Shown one piece after another: positions 1 through 6,600 of a DNA stretch of 12,021 nucleotides. Origin of the DNA: an uncultured Bacilli bacterium (GTDB lineage: Bacteria > Bacillota_I > Bacilli_A > RF39 > UBA660). The stretch is taken from positions 1 through 12,021 of the forward strand of contig CAJUIY010000049.1 in the NCBI GenBank assembly GCA_910586865.1, given 5' to 3'. Numbering within the stretch: position 1 is the first letter of the stretch; every line of letters begins with the position of its first letter. Made by a program: the position numbers and the translations under genes. A model generated the notes under the pieces. It was not told the origin of the DNA. It saw only the letters and a list, made by a program, of their open reading frames with translations, and searched no databases.

Positions 1-263
1 TTCCAATTTTAAATTTTTTAGAAAAACTATTGACTTTTAATAGTTAGCCTTTCATGATAATTATTTTATTATCAATTAATTTATATGTTTATATATTCAA
101 AATATTCTAATTTATATTTTCTATTCTTTATGTCATTTCCTAGATAATGAGAGGAATAATAACAAAGATAATACTTACAACTAAAATTTAAATTGAATCA
201 CCCTATCTTTTTTTCATAAAACCAATTTTTTAATGTAATTATTATTTATTTTTTGTACTTTTG
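1..263. other. AT-rich non-coding region
   Basis: No convincing open reading frame on either strand. The stretch is extremely AT-rich with stops in all frames. It holds two weak AT hairpins: AACTATT (25-31) pairing with AATAGTT (39-45), followed on the minus strand by a short T run, and TGATAA (55-60) pairing with TTATCA (69-74). The first could be a weak minus-strand terminator, but no gene lies to its right on that strand. I treat the region as the leader and spacer ahead of the gene starting at 303. Confidence 0.5.
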
Positions 264-272
264 TGATATACT
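264..272 (+). promoter_or_regulatory. Extended -10 promoter of the thioester/SpaA surface protein
   Basis: TG at 264-265, one base, then TATACT at 267-272 make a TG-extended -10 element. No good -35 hexamer is visible 17 bp upstream, which is typical of extended -10 promoters. The predicted transcription start near 279 leaves a leader of about 24 nt. AGGTG at 291-295 acts as Shine-Dalgarno, 7 nt before the GTG start at 303. The identical 9-mer occurs in front of the nuclease gene at 6554-6546. Confidence 0.6.
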
Positions 273-302
273 ATACTTAGCATAAAGGATAGGTGAACTA
301 AA

Positions 303-1841
303 GTGATTAAAATCAAATATAATGGAGTAATAAAGAGTTTGACTATTTTCTTAATACTATATACTGTTTTATTTCTATTTAATAATAGTTATGTTGTTAA
401 AGCGGAATCATCGGGTCTTCCGACAAGTACTTTTACCGCAAGCTATAGTAACCAACAAAATTTAATTTCAAATGCACTTGGTGGAGATAGTAAATATAAT
501 TCCTTTAATAATTTTTATGTAAAAACAAACTTTCGTGCAAACAATAATAAAAATATAGCTTATAGTATGATGAAAAATTTAGAGTTTCCAACTACTACTG
601 AGAAATTTGAATTAATTGATAACAATCCTACTACACTTACCGATCGAGGAATTTTGTATATTTTGGCACACGGATATAACCAAACAAATACAACCAATAC
701 AGTCTTTACTACTAATAAATATGGGGGAGTTACAGATAATTCTATCAAAGAATATATAACACAAATTGCCCTATGGTTATATTTATATGAACACAAAGAT
801 AGATTTTCCAATTACTGTATTGATACTGGTTATAATATAAATGCTTGCGATTTTTACATAAATGAAACCACTACCCTAATGAATTCAAATGAAGTTAGAC
901 AAGTAATTAGTAATGCTGCAAAAGTAAGTGGATATAATTACCTAAATTATATAATACTTTTAGTAGATACTGCCAATAACTATCCTGGCGGAGGAAGTTC
1001 ATCAATGAGTAGTATTTCTAGTGATGCTGCTACTTATACAATTGCAGAGGACGGGAAATCTTTAATAACAGATGATATTACTCCTAGTCCAAGTAGTAAT
1101 TCTGAAAACTATATGCATTATTCTATACAACTAAATGATCCTAATAATTATGGTGCCTATTTAATAGACAATGATAATCAAAAGATTACAAATACAGATA
1201 ATTTAGCAGGAACTTTCAAAATATTTGTTCCATTAAATGAAGAAATAAAAGATATGGATTTATCATCTATTAGTATAAATATAACTGGAATGTTTGTTAC
1301 TTCATCAGGATATACCTACAGAGTTACTAAAACAGATAATGGAAAACTAATTAATAAGAAAAAACAACAACGATTTTCTGATATATTATTAGGAAATGTC
1401 TCAACAGTAACATCAAAGGTCTCCTTTTCGCTAGACAATATTGTAAAGATTCGTAAAATCGATGCGACTAGTAAAGAAAATTTACCTGGAGCTACCCTTA
1501 CTATTAAAGATAAAACAGATAACTCTATTGTAGTGAAAATGACATCAACCAAGAATGTAAAATATATCTACTTAAAAAAAGGAGATTACAGTTTGTGTGA
1601 AACGAATGCACCAGAAGGATATTCTCTTAATAATGAATGTGTTGACTTCACAGTAGATGGGAAAAAAACGATTACCGTTACAATGGAAAATAATAAAGTA
1701 GTGAAAACAAATGTACCTGTGCCAAATACGAAATTTGGTATACCGCCACTTATTTACATAGTAGGAGGAATCATTTTAGTTATTGGTGTTTGTTTTATTG
1801 GTATTCCTATCCTAGCAAAAAGAAAAAAAGAAAATTTATAG
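303..1841 (+). CDS. Sortase-anchored thioester-domain/SpaA-domain surface protein (adhesin-like)
   Basis: Secreted, wall-anchored protein of 512 aa. Residues 1-34 look like a signal peptide: a hydrophobic stretch at about 12-30 with cleavage after VKA. Residues about 55-165 resemble a TQXA/thioester domain: AYS at 86-88, GILYILAHGYN at 116-126, and TQIALW at 153-158 with the conserved Gln154. In this family the AYC cysteine and the Gln form an internal thioester that can bond covalently to host amines. Here the cysteine position reads Ser88. A middle domain spans about 245-378. A SpaA/prealbumin-like domain spans 381-464 (KIRKID, LPGATLTI, APEGY). The C-terminus has a VPNTK sorting-like motif (473-477), a membrane span (about 481-504) and a KRKK tail. 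The start is GTG with Shine-Dalgarno AGGTG. An in-frame TGA at 294 excludes an earlier start, and the next Met is residue 89. The role as an adhesin is inferred from the architecture. C172 and C182 could form a disulfide. Confidence 0.8.
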   Translation: MIKIKYNGVIKSLTIFLILYTVLFLFNNSYVVKAESSGLPTSTFTASYSNQQNLISNALGGDSKYNSFNNFYVKTNFRANNNKNIAYSMMKNLEFPTTTEKFELIDNNPTTLTDRGILYILAHGYNQTNTTNTVFTTNKYGGVTDNSIKEYITQIALWLYLYEHKDRFSNYCIDTGYNINACDFYINETTTLMNSNEVRQVISNAAKVSGYNYLNYIILLVDTANNYPGGGSSSMSSISSDAATYTIAEDGKSLITDDITPSPSSNSENYMHYSIQLNDPNNYGAYLIDNDNQKITNTDNLAGTFKIFVPLNEEIKDMDLSSISINITGMFVTSSGYTYRVTKTDNGKLINKKKQQRFSDILLGNVSTVTSKVSFSLDNIVKIRKIDATSKENLPGATLTIKDKTDNSIVVKMTSTKNVKYIYLKKGDYSLCETNAPEGYSLNNECVDFTVDGKKTITVTMENNKVVKTNVPVPNTKFGIPPLIYIVGGIILVIGVCFIGIPILAKRKKENL

Positions 1842-1847
1842 AAATAG

Positions 1848-1882
1848 AAAAACTCGAGATATCATCATATTCCCGAGTTTTT
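1848..1882. terminator. Bidirectional intrinsic terminator between convergent genes
   Basis: AAAAACTCG (1848-1856) pairs perfectly with CGAGTTTTT (1874-1882), a 9-bp stem. The stem's own A and T runs provide a U tail on both strands. It lies 6 bp after the stop of the surface-protein gene and 14 bp beyond the stop of the convergent collagen-like gene, so it can serve both. Confidence 0.8.
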
Positions 1883-1896
1883 ATTTGCTTTTATTA

Positions 1897-3003
1897 TTAA
1901 TTTAGTTTTTTTAGACTTAGAGTTGCATTAACTCCTGAACCTAAGGTAACACCAACTGCTAGTAATGCAGATAATACCATATCAATTACATCTCCTGCAG
2001 CTAAGGTAACAATAACACTACCACTATAAATTGAGCCAACACCTACTGATAGTACTCTAGATGTTACTGTATCTGGAATATTTGTTCCATTAATTCTTAC
2101 TGCCTGTGTAAGAGTGGTACCAACAGCTACTGAAACATTACTGAAATAATTTATTTCGTAAGTACCTGCTTCTGTAACTGTAATGCTATTAGCTGGTGTA
2201 TAAGTAGCATTTAAGTTTGGCATCGCCGTTGGAAGTGGAATTGGTTCAGATGTTCCAATACCTAAATTTAATGTTTGTGGAGTATCACTATATTTCCCAG
2301 CATAAGCATTTAAACCTGCAGTTGGTCCTGTTGGTCCAGTTACTCCTGTTGGTCCTGTTGGTCCAGTTACTCCTGTTGGTCCTGTTGGCCCCGTTGCTCC
2401 TGCTGGTCCTGATGGTCCTATTGCTCCTGCTACTCCTGTTGCTCCTGCTGGTCCTGCTGGTCCTGTTGCTCCTGCTGCTCCTGTTGCTCCTGCTGGTCCC
2501 GTTGCTCCTGCTGGTCCTGTTGCTCCTGCTGGTCCCGTTGCTCCTGCTGGTCCTGTTGCTCCTGCTGCTCCTGTTGCTCCTGCCGGTCCTGTTGCTCCTG
2601 CTGGTCCTGTTGCTCCTGCTGGTCCTGTTGGCCCCGTTGCTCCTGCTGGTCCTGATGGTCCTATTGCTCCTGCTACTCCTGTTGCTCCTGCTGGTCCTGC
2701 TGGTCCTGTTGCTCCTGCTGCTCCTGTTGCTCCTGCTGGTCCCGTTGCTCCTGCTGGTCCTGTTGCTCCTGCTGGTCCCGTTGCTCCTGCTGGTCCCGTT
2801 GCTCCTGCTGGTCCCGTTGCTCCCGTTGCTCCGGTTGGTCCCGTTGCTCCCGTTGCTCCTGTACCTGGTCCTGCTGGTCCTGTTGCTCCCGTTGGTCCTG
2901 TTGGCCCTGTCGATCCAATAAAATAGAATCTTTGAATAGGTCTTGGAGGTGGAAGTGGTCTGTTACCATTTTCACAATTATTGTCATTAAAACAATTATT
3001 CAT
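1897..3003 (-). CDS. Collagen-like protein with BclA-type C-terminal domain
   Basis: 368 aa. A short Cys/Asn/Pro-rich N-terminus (1-29) precedes about 65 Gly-X-Y triplets (30-228) dominated by GPA, GAT and GPT. There is one phase break at GPGTG (45-49). Threonine is frequent in the Y position, the usual O-glycosylation site in bacterial collagens. Residues about 230-368 are a beta-rich domain (NAYAGKYSD, TEAGTYEINYFSN, SLKKLN) resembling the C1q/TNF-like trimerising domain of BclA exosporium glycoproteins. There is no signal peptide, membrane span or sortase motif. That fits BclA-type filaments deposited on spores or surfaces by other means, but sporulation is not shown by this window. Shine-Dalgarno GAAAGGAG (3018-3011) lies 7 nt before ATG. 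The repeat region is far more G+C-rich than its surroundings and carries a 243-bp tandem duplication. Confidence 0.85.
   Translation of the reverse strand: MNNCFNDNNCENGNRPLPPPRPIQRFYFIGSTGPTGPTGATGPAGPGTGATGATGPTGATGATGPAGATGPAGATGPAGATGPAGATGPAGATGAAGATGPAGPAGATGVAGAIGPSGPAGATGPTGPAGATGPAGATGPAGATGAAGATGPAGATGPAGATGPAGATGPAGATGAAGATGPAGPAGATGVAGAIGPSGPAGATGPTGPTGVTGPTGPTGVTGPTGPTAGLNAYAGKYSDTPQTLNLGIGTSEPIPLPTAMPNLNATYTPANSITVTEAGTYEINYFSNVSVAVGTTLTQAVRINGTNIPDTVTSRVLSVGVGSIYSGSVIVTLAAGDVIDMVLSALLAVGVTLGSGVNATLSLKKLN
2377..2796. repeat. 243-bp tandem duplication in the collagen region
   Basis: The 177 bp at 2377-2553 are identical to 2620-2796, an offset of 243 bp, or 27 Gly-X-Y triplets (81 residues). 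The duplicated protein segment contains the distinctive GVAGAIGPSGP stretch at residues 109-119 and 190-200. The perfect identity, including third-codon positions, indicates a recent duplication or ongoing gene conversion. The copies are in frame, so unequal crossover would change filament length without breaking the gene. Confidence 0.9.
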
Positions 3004-3130
3004 AATATATCTCCTTTCGCTATATCGTATGCAAAAATCAAAAAACGGCCTACAATAGAAACCTAGAATTGTAAATAATAAATTTTTATGATATCATATT
3101 CACAACAAAAAAATATTAGTTTTGATATTT

Positions 3131-3136
3131 TATAAA
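3131..3136 (+). promoter_or_regulatory. Possible -10 element of the metal exporter gene
   Basis: TATAAA at 3131-3136, 38 bp before the exporter ATG. No matching -35 hexamer is visible and the sequence is generally AT-rich, so this is weak. I saw no riboswitch-like structure in the 171-bp divergent intergenic region. Confidence 0.25.
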
Positions 3137-3174
3137 ATTTATTTATCATCTTAATAAAAAGGGAGATACTAATT

Positions 3175-4017
3175 ATGAGCGAAATAATAATTGATACAAT
3201 AATAGATGGTCTAAAACTATTACCGTTTCTTTATTTAACATTTCTGGTTTTAGAACTAATTGAACATAAATTAAATGAAAAAAACAAAAAAATAATTCAT
3301 AAAGCTGATAAATTAGGCCCATTCATTGGTTCTTGTTTAGGAATTATCCCACAATGTGGATTTTCTGTTATGGCAACTAACTTTTATGCTACTAGAGTAA
3401 TTAGCTTAGGAACATTAATTGCCATTTACCTATCAACATCCGATGAAATGTTACCACTTTTAATTTCTCAGCATGCAAAAATATCATTGATTATTACCAT
3501 CCTATCAATCAAAGTTGTGGTAGCAATGATTGTTGGATTTCTGATTGATTTTATTATAAGAAAAGAGAATAAAAAAGAGCATATTAAAGAATTCTGTGAT
3601 CATGAACATTGCGATTGTAATCATGGTGTTTTTAAATCCTCACTAAAACATACTCTACATATTTTTTCGTTTATTATTATCGTAGCTTTTATACTAAATA
3701 CCTTCTTTGAATTCTTTGGAAAAGAACAATTAAGTAATCTTTTCATGAAAAACAGCATCTTTGGACCATTTATCACAAGTCTCATTGGTCTCATTCCTAA
3801 CTGTGTTTCTAGTATCATTCTTACAGAATTATACTTAAACTCTGCCATTAACTTTGCCTCTCTAATTTCTGGGTTACTTACGAATAGCGGAATCGGAATT
3901 CTTCTTCTTTTTAAAATTAATTCCAATAAAAAACAAAACTTTGTTATTTTAATTATTTTATATTTAACAGGAGTAATAACTGGATTTCTTCTTTATCTCT
4001 TACCATTTTTACATTAA
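3175..4017 (+). CDS. ArsP_2-family putative metal/arsenic exporter (membrane permease)
   Basis: 280-aa polytopic membrane protein resembling the Pfam ArsP_2 group (putative 10-TM heavy-metal exporters, sometimes called putative manganese transporters). Two homologous halves are visible. Residues about 52-100 contain GSCLGIIPQCGFSVMATNFY and STSDEMLPLL. Residues about 198-245 contain TSLIGLIPNCVSSIILTELY and LLTNSGIGILLLF. This inverted-repeat layout has a G-x-IP-x-C motif in each half. A charged loop between the halves (about 138-150) holds FCDHEHCDCNH, a Cys/His cluster suited to binding a soft or transition metal. Shine-Dalgarno AGGGAG lies 9 nt before ATG. The gene diverges from the collagen-like gene and is closed by its own terminator, so it is probably monocistronic. 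The substrate cannot be read from the sequence; arsenic, manganese and other metals are all possible. Confidence 0.7.
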   Translation: MSEIIIDTIIDGLKLLPFLYLTFLVLELIEHKLNEKNKKIIHKADKLGPFIGSCLGIIPQCGFSVMATNFYATRVISLGTLIAIYLSTSDEMLPLLISQHAKISLIITILSIKVVVAMIVGFLIDFIIRKENKKEHIKEFCDHEHCDCNHGVFKSSLKHTLHIFSFIIIVAFILNTFFEFFGKEQLSNLFMKNSIFGPFITSLIGLIPNCVSSIILTELYLNSAINFASLISGLLTNSGIGILLLFKINSNKKQNFVILIILYLTGVITGFLLYLLPFLH

Positions 4018-4037
4018 TTTTAATTCGTAATTATTTT

Positions 4038-4067
4038 AGATGTTATGCATTCCATAACATCTTTTTT
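4038..4067 (+). terminator. Intrinsic terminator after the exporter gene
   Basis: AGATGTTATG (4038-4047) pairs perfectly with CATAACATCT (4053-4062) around the 5-nt loop CATTC, followed by five T residues. It works in the plus direction only. It ends only 30 bp before the glycosyltransferase start and no clear promoter fits between, so that gene may depend on readthrough or on a promoter I cannot recognise. Confidence 0.85.
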
Positions 4068-4096
4068 CATAGTATTAAAAGAAAGGACTGGATTTT

Positions 4097-5182
4097 ATGA
4101 ATAAATATAAAGTAGTTGTCTATGCCATATGTAAAAATGAAGAAAAGTTTGTCAACCGTTGGATAGAATCTATGAAAGAAGCCGATAAAATTGTAGTATT
4201 AGATACTGGTTCTGATGATGATACCGTTAAAAAATTAAAAGAACAGAATGTCTATGTTGAATCAAAAGTAATTAATCCCTGGCGATTTGACGTTGCTAGA
4301 AATGAAGCATTAAAATTAGTTCCCGAAGATACGGATATATGTGTTTGTACCGATTTAGATGAAGTATTTGAAAAAGGTTGGAGAGAGGAATTAGAAAAAG
4401 TATGGAAAAAAGATAGCAACCGCTGCCGATATATTTATAATTGGAGTTTAGAAAATAATATTCCAAAGGTTAGTTTTTATTATGAAAAAATTCATAGTAG
4501 AAAGGCTTTCTCTTGGATTCATCCCATACATGAAGTTCTGAAATATGAGGAAGAAACTCCAGAAAATATAGTAACTTCCGATAAAGTAATTCTTAATCAC
4601 TTTCCAGATAAAAACAAATCAAGATCCTCTTACCTTGGATTATTAGAACTTTCTGTGAAAGAAGAACCTGAAAATGACCGAAATACTCATTATTTAGGAA
4701 GAGAATATATGTATTATGGAAAATGGAAAGAAGCCATAGAAACCCTAAAGAAACATATTTCCCTAAAAACAGCTACTTGGAAAGATGAAAGATGTGCATC
4801 CATGCGTTTTATCAGCAGGTGTTACAAAGAATTAAAACAATATGATGAGGCTAGAAAATATTTAGATATGGCAATAAAAGAAGCACCCTATTTAAGAGAC
4901 CCTTATATGGAAAGAGCCCTTTTAGAATATAGCCTTGAAAATTATGAAGAAGTAGAAAAGTATTGTCTAAAAGCTTTACAAATCAATACTCATCAAAAAA
5001 CTTATATTAATGAACCCTTTAGTTGGGATAATACCGTCTTTGATTTACTAGCGATTAGTTGTTACCATCTAGAAAAGTATAACTATGCCATATACTTTAT
5101 TGATAAAGCATTAGAATTCACTCCAAATGATGAAAGACTACTTAACAATAAAAGAATATTTCTTCAAAAAGAAAACAGCTAA
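4097..5182 (+). CDS. Family 2 glycosyltransferase with C-terminal TPR repeats
   Basis: 361 aa, predicted cytoplasmic. The N-terminal GT-A fold shows AICKNEEKFV at 10-19 (nucleotide-sugar binding strand), VVLDTGSDDDT at 33-43, the metal-binding DxD-type D86-L87-D88 within TDLDEVFE, and the conserved IHPIHEVL (141-148) and LNHFPD (166-171) segments. Residues about 195-355 are helical repeats typical of TPRs: YYGKWKEAIETLKKHI, LKQYDEARKYLDMAI, LENYEEVEKYCLKAL and LEKYNYAIYFIDKALEFTPN. This GT2-TPR architecture is common in Firmicutes. The enzymes transfer a sugar from a nucleotide donor to a glycan or protein acceptor, with the TPR likely contacting the partner or substrate. Donor and acceptor are unknown. 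Glycosylation of the nearby threonine-rich collagen-like protein is possible but unproven. Shine-Dalgarno AAAGGA (4082-4087) lies 9 nt before ATG. Confidence 0.85.
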   Translation: MNKYKVVVYAICKNEEKFVNRWIESMKEADKIVVLDTGSDDDTVKKLKEQNVYVESKVINPWRFDVARNEALKLVPEDTDICVCTDLDEVFEKGWREELEKVWKKDSNRCRYIYNWSLENNIPKVSFYYEKIHSRKAFSWIHPIHEVLKYEEETPENIVTSDKVILNHFPDKNKSRSSYLGLLELSVKEEPENDRNTHYLGREYMYYGKWKEAIETLKKHISLKTATWKDERCASMRFISRCYKELKQYDEARKYLDMAIKEAPYLRDPYMERALLEYSLENYEEVEKYCLKALQINTHQKTYINEPFSWDNTVFDLLAISCYHLEKYNYAIYFIDKALEFTPNDERLLNNKRIFLQKENS

Positions 5183-5192
5183 GCTGTTTTTT
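5172..5192. terminator. Terminator with the glycosyltransferase stop codon as its loop
   Basis: AAAACAGC (5172-5179) pairs with GCTGTTTT (5183-5190), leaving the 3-nt loop TAA (5180-5182), which is exactly the stop codon of the glycosyltransferase. TT follows on the plus strand. On the minus strand the stem's TTTT is followed by CTTTTT, so it also serves the broken gene at 5229-5739. Confidence 0.85.
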
Positions 5193-5228
5193 CTATCTTA
5201 TTCTCTTTTATTTTCCTAAATAAGACTT

Positions 5229-5739
5229 CTATCGTCGTTTGATATCTCTTTCCCCTGTCTTTAAACTATTGATTGCTTCTGAATCTTTTGCGAAAGTTTC
5301 TACCAACTCCATATAATTTGGATTTAATAAAGTATATAATATAGAACCTACACCATTTCTACCTATGAATCCTAAACGCTCTAATACACTATAATCTATA
5401 CCTGCCCCTTCTATAAATACATTAATAGCTAACACAAGATGATTTATATTAGCAACATCCCATACATAGTTAGTAAACTCTTTCAAAACTTCTTTTTGTT
5501 TTTCTAAATTTTTATCCTTGGTTTTCATCCTAACAATCTGCATTCCTGCTTTTTCATTCGGTAAGCATATCTCTAAAGTGGCAATTTGTTTCCCCCCCCC
5601 ATTATCTTCAATAGAAATAGTTGGTATTGAATCAACCTCATTAGCATAATCATAAGATTCTATATTTTTTTAAATAATCTTTATTTAAAGGGTTTAATTG
5701 CTTCGATTCATTAAAAGAATTGAATACGTTTATTTTCAT
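5229..5739 (-). pseudogene. Frameshifted gene, possibly a GNAT-like acetyltransferase
   Basis: The true start appears to be the ATG at 5739, which has an excellent Shine-Dalgarno (AAAGGAGAGAG) and an extended -10 promoter. This frame encodes 29 aa and hits TGA just after an A7 run (minus-strand complement of 5665-5671). Removing one A joins it to a second frame that runs without stops through a G9 tract (complement of 5592-5600) to TAG at 5231-5229, giving about 169 aa. The downstream frame alone has its first ATG at 5543 (104 aa) but no proper ribosome site, so that shorter call is probably an artefact. The C-terminal half (EVLKEFTNYVWDVANINHLV, then SVLERLGFIGRNG) resembles the last helix-strand elements of GNAT acetyltransferases, and 169 aa suits that family. 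The acetyl-CoA loop motif is not clear, so the family call is tentative. Pseudogene, sequencing indel and slippage or phase variation all remain possible. Confidence 0.7.
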
Positions 5740-5764
5740 TTTCTCTCTCCTTTTCCTATCAAAA

Positions 5765-5773
5765 ATTATACCA
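5765..5773 (-). promoter_or_regulatory. Extended -10 promoter of the frameshifted gene
   Basis: On the minus strand, TGG followed by the perfect TATAAT hexamer (5770-5765) forms a consensus extended -10. The -35 region (TAGAAG, 5793-5788) is poor. Intact transcription and translation signals in front of a frameshifted gene argue for a recent break, an assembly error or switchable expression rather than an old relic. Confidence 0.65.
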
Positions 5774-5795
5774 TATATTTTTTAAAACTTCTATT

Positions 5796-6512
5796 TTAAG
5801 TTAAGCTACTAGTTCCATCTTTATAATTAATGGTAATACCATCTTGAACATTATAGACAAATACGTTAAAAGAAATTTCACTATCTTCTACCGATTGTGC
5901 TTCTATTTGGACTCCTGTTGCTACTAAATTGTCTCCACCAAATATTGGTGTTACTCGATATAATACATGATTTTTTGTTCTTTTTACATATTCTGCTACT
6001 TGGTTTTCAAACTCTAGCATTCCTTCGGTATTCATTTGTCTAGTACAAGTAATTAAATTTTTCTCATTGGCATTTTCACCTGTTAACTGATAACCAATCA
6101 AATGGCATCTGTTATATAAATACTTTCCATCCACACTATCGTATTTTATCGTATGCCAACCGGATGGTTTTATCATGCCAATACTTCCTCGTTTTTCTTT
6201 TGGCATGGTATCCAATCCTACTCTTGCAAAAGCAACACCACAACGATTTAGAAAATCTAATTCACTATAACTTTCAAAAGAATCTCTTTTGAAATCCTCT
6301 TCACTAAACTTGGGAACATTGTTATTTATTTCAATGTAATCTTTATCACTATAGGATGGAATTGCTTCGATAGGAACACTTACTTCTTCTTGTTTTTGGA
6401 TATGTCCATAATTAATTAAAAGCTCCTCATAATCAATATAGATAGAAGAGATTCCAATTAAAAGGAAAAGAAGGAGATAGACATATTTATATTTTTTTAT
6501 TACTTTCTTCAT
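5796..6512 (-). CDS. Membrane-anchored DNA/RNA non-specific endonuclease (NucA/EndA type)
   Basis: 238 aa from the ATG at 6512. An upstream in-frame TTG at 6524 would add MGGK, but GGGTGG just before the ATG can serve as its Shine-Dalgarno, so I chose ATG. Residues about 9-26 are a hydrophobic signal anchor with a lysine-rich cytoplasmic end, placing the enzyme outside the membrane. The catalytic core (about 80-235) matches the Endonuclea_NS_2 group of beta-beta-alpha-metal nucleases. NRCHLIGYQLTGENANEKNL starts at 134, with His137 as the likely general base, and TRQMN ends with Asn161 as the likely Mg2+ ligand. The usual DRGH reads NRCH here. Such enzymes cleave DNA and RNA extracellularly for nutrient scavenging or DNA uptake. 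The gene has its own promoter. The broken gene lies downstream on the same strand, with only a weak hairpin between them. Confidence 0.85.
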   Translation of the reverse strand: MKKVIKKYKYVYLLLFLLIGISSIYIDYEELLINYGHIQKQEEVSVPIEAIPSYSDKDYIEINNNVPKFSEEDFKRDSFESYSELDFLNRCGVAFARVGLDTMPKEKRGSIGMIKPSGWHTIKYDSVDGKYLYNRCHLIGYQLTGENANEKNLITCTRQMNTEGMLEFENQVAEYVKRTKNHVLYRVTPIFGGDNLVATGVQIEAQSVEDSEISFNVFVYNVQDGITINYKDGTSSLT

Positions 6513-6545
6513 TTTACCACCCAATCACTACTCTATTACTCTTTT

Positions 6546-6575
6546 AGTATATCATATTTTAAAAATGTGCAACAA
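6546..6575 (-). promoter_or_regulatory. Promoter of the nuclease gene
   Basis: On the minus strand, TTGTTG (6575-6570) and TATACT (6551-6546) are separated by 18 bp, with a TG extension at 6554-6553. The 9-mer TGATATACT is identical to the one before the surface-protein gene at 264-272. The -35 abuts the T tract of the preceding terminator. Confidence 0.55.
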
Positions 6576-6600
6576 AAAAAGTTGACTATTTGGCCAACTT
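6574..6600 (-). terminator. Terminator overlapping the 3' end of the YhgE-like gene
   Basis: On the minus strand AAGTTG (6600-6595) pairs with CAACTT (6584-6579), with one further C-G pair after a single mismatch, followed by TTTTT. The stem encodes the last residues of the YhgE-like protein, and the TAG stop (6588-6586) lies at the edge of the loop. It isolates the TetR-YhgE operon from the downstream nuclease gene. Confidence 0.7.

Noticed and set aside
2217..2921. Long plus-strand open frame rich in leucine and valine opposite the collagen-like gene
   Set aside because: It is an artefact of the Gly-X-Y repeat composition, which lacks stops in other frames. It has no ribosome site and encodes only monotonous Leu/Val/Pro.
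2673..2987. Minus-strand Gln/Asp/Arg-rich frame inside the collagen-like gene
   Set aside because: Out-of-frame reading of the same triplet repeat. The collagen frame has the start, Shine-Dalgarno and recognisable C-terminal domain.
3023..3031. CATACGATA on the minus strand upstream of the collagen-like gene, resembling a sigma-K -10
   Set aside because: No AC at the -35 position, and the implied start would fall inside the Shine-Dalgarno site, so a sporulation promoter cannot be claimed.
3087..3098. Perfect 12-bp palindrome TATGATATCATA between the divergent collagen and exporter genes
   Set aside because: Several 12-bp AT palindromes are expected by chance in 12 kb of such AT-rich DNA, and nothing links it to a regulator.
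5229..5543. 104-aa stand-alone gene starting at ATG 5543
   Set aside because: No proper ribosome site, and the frame is open upstream for about 120 bp. The real start with promoter and Shine-Dalgarno is at 5739 in another frame, so this is the tail of a frameshifted gene.
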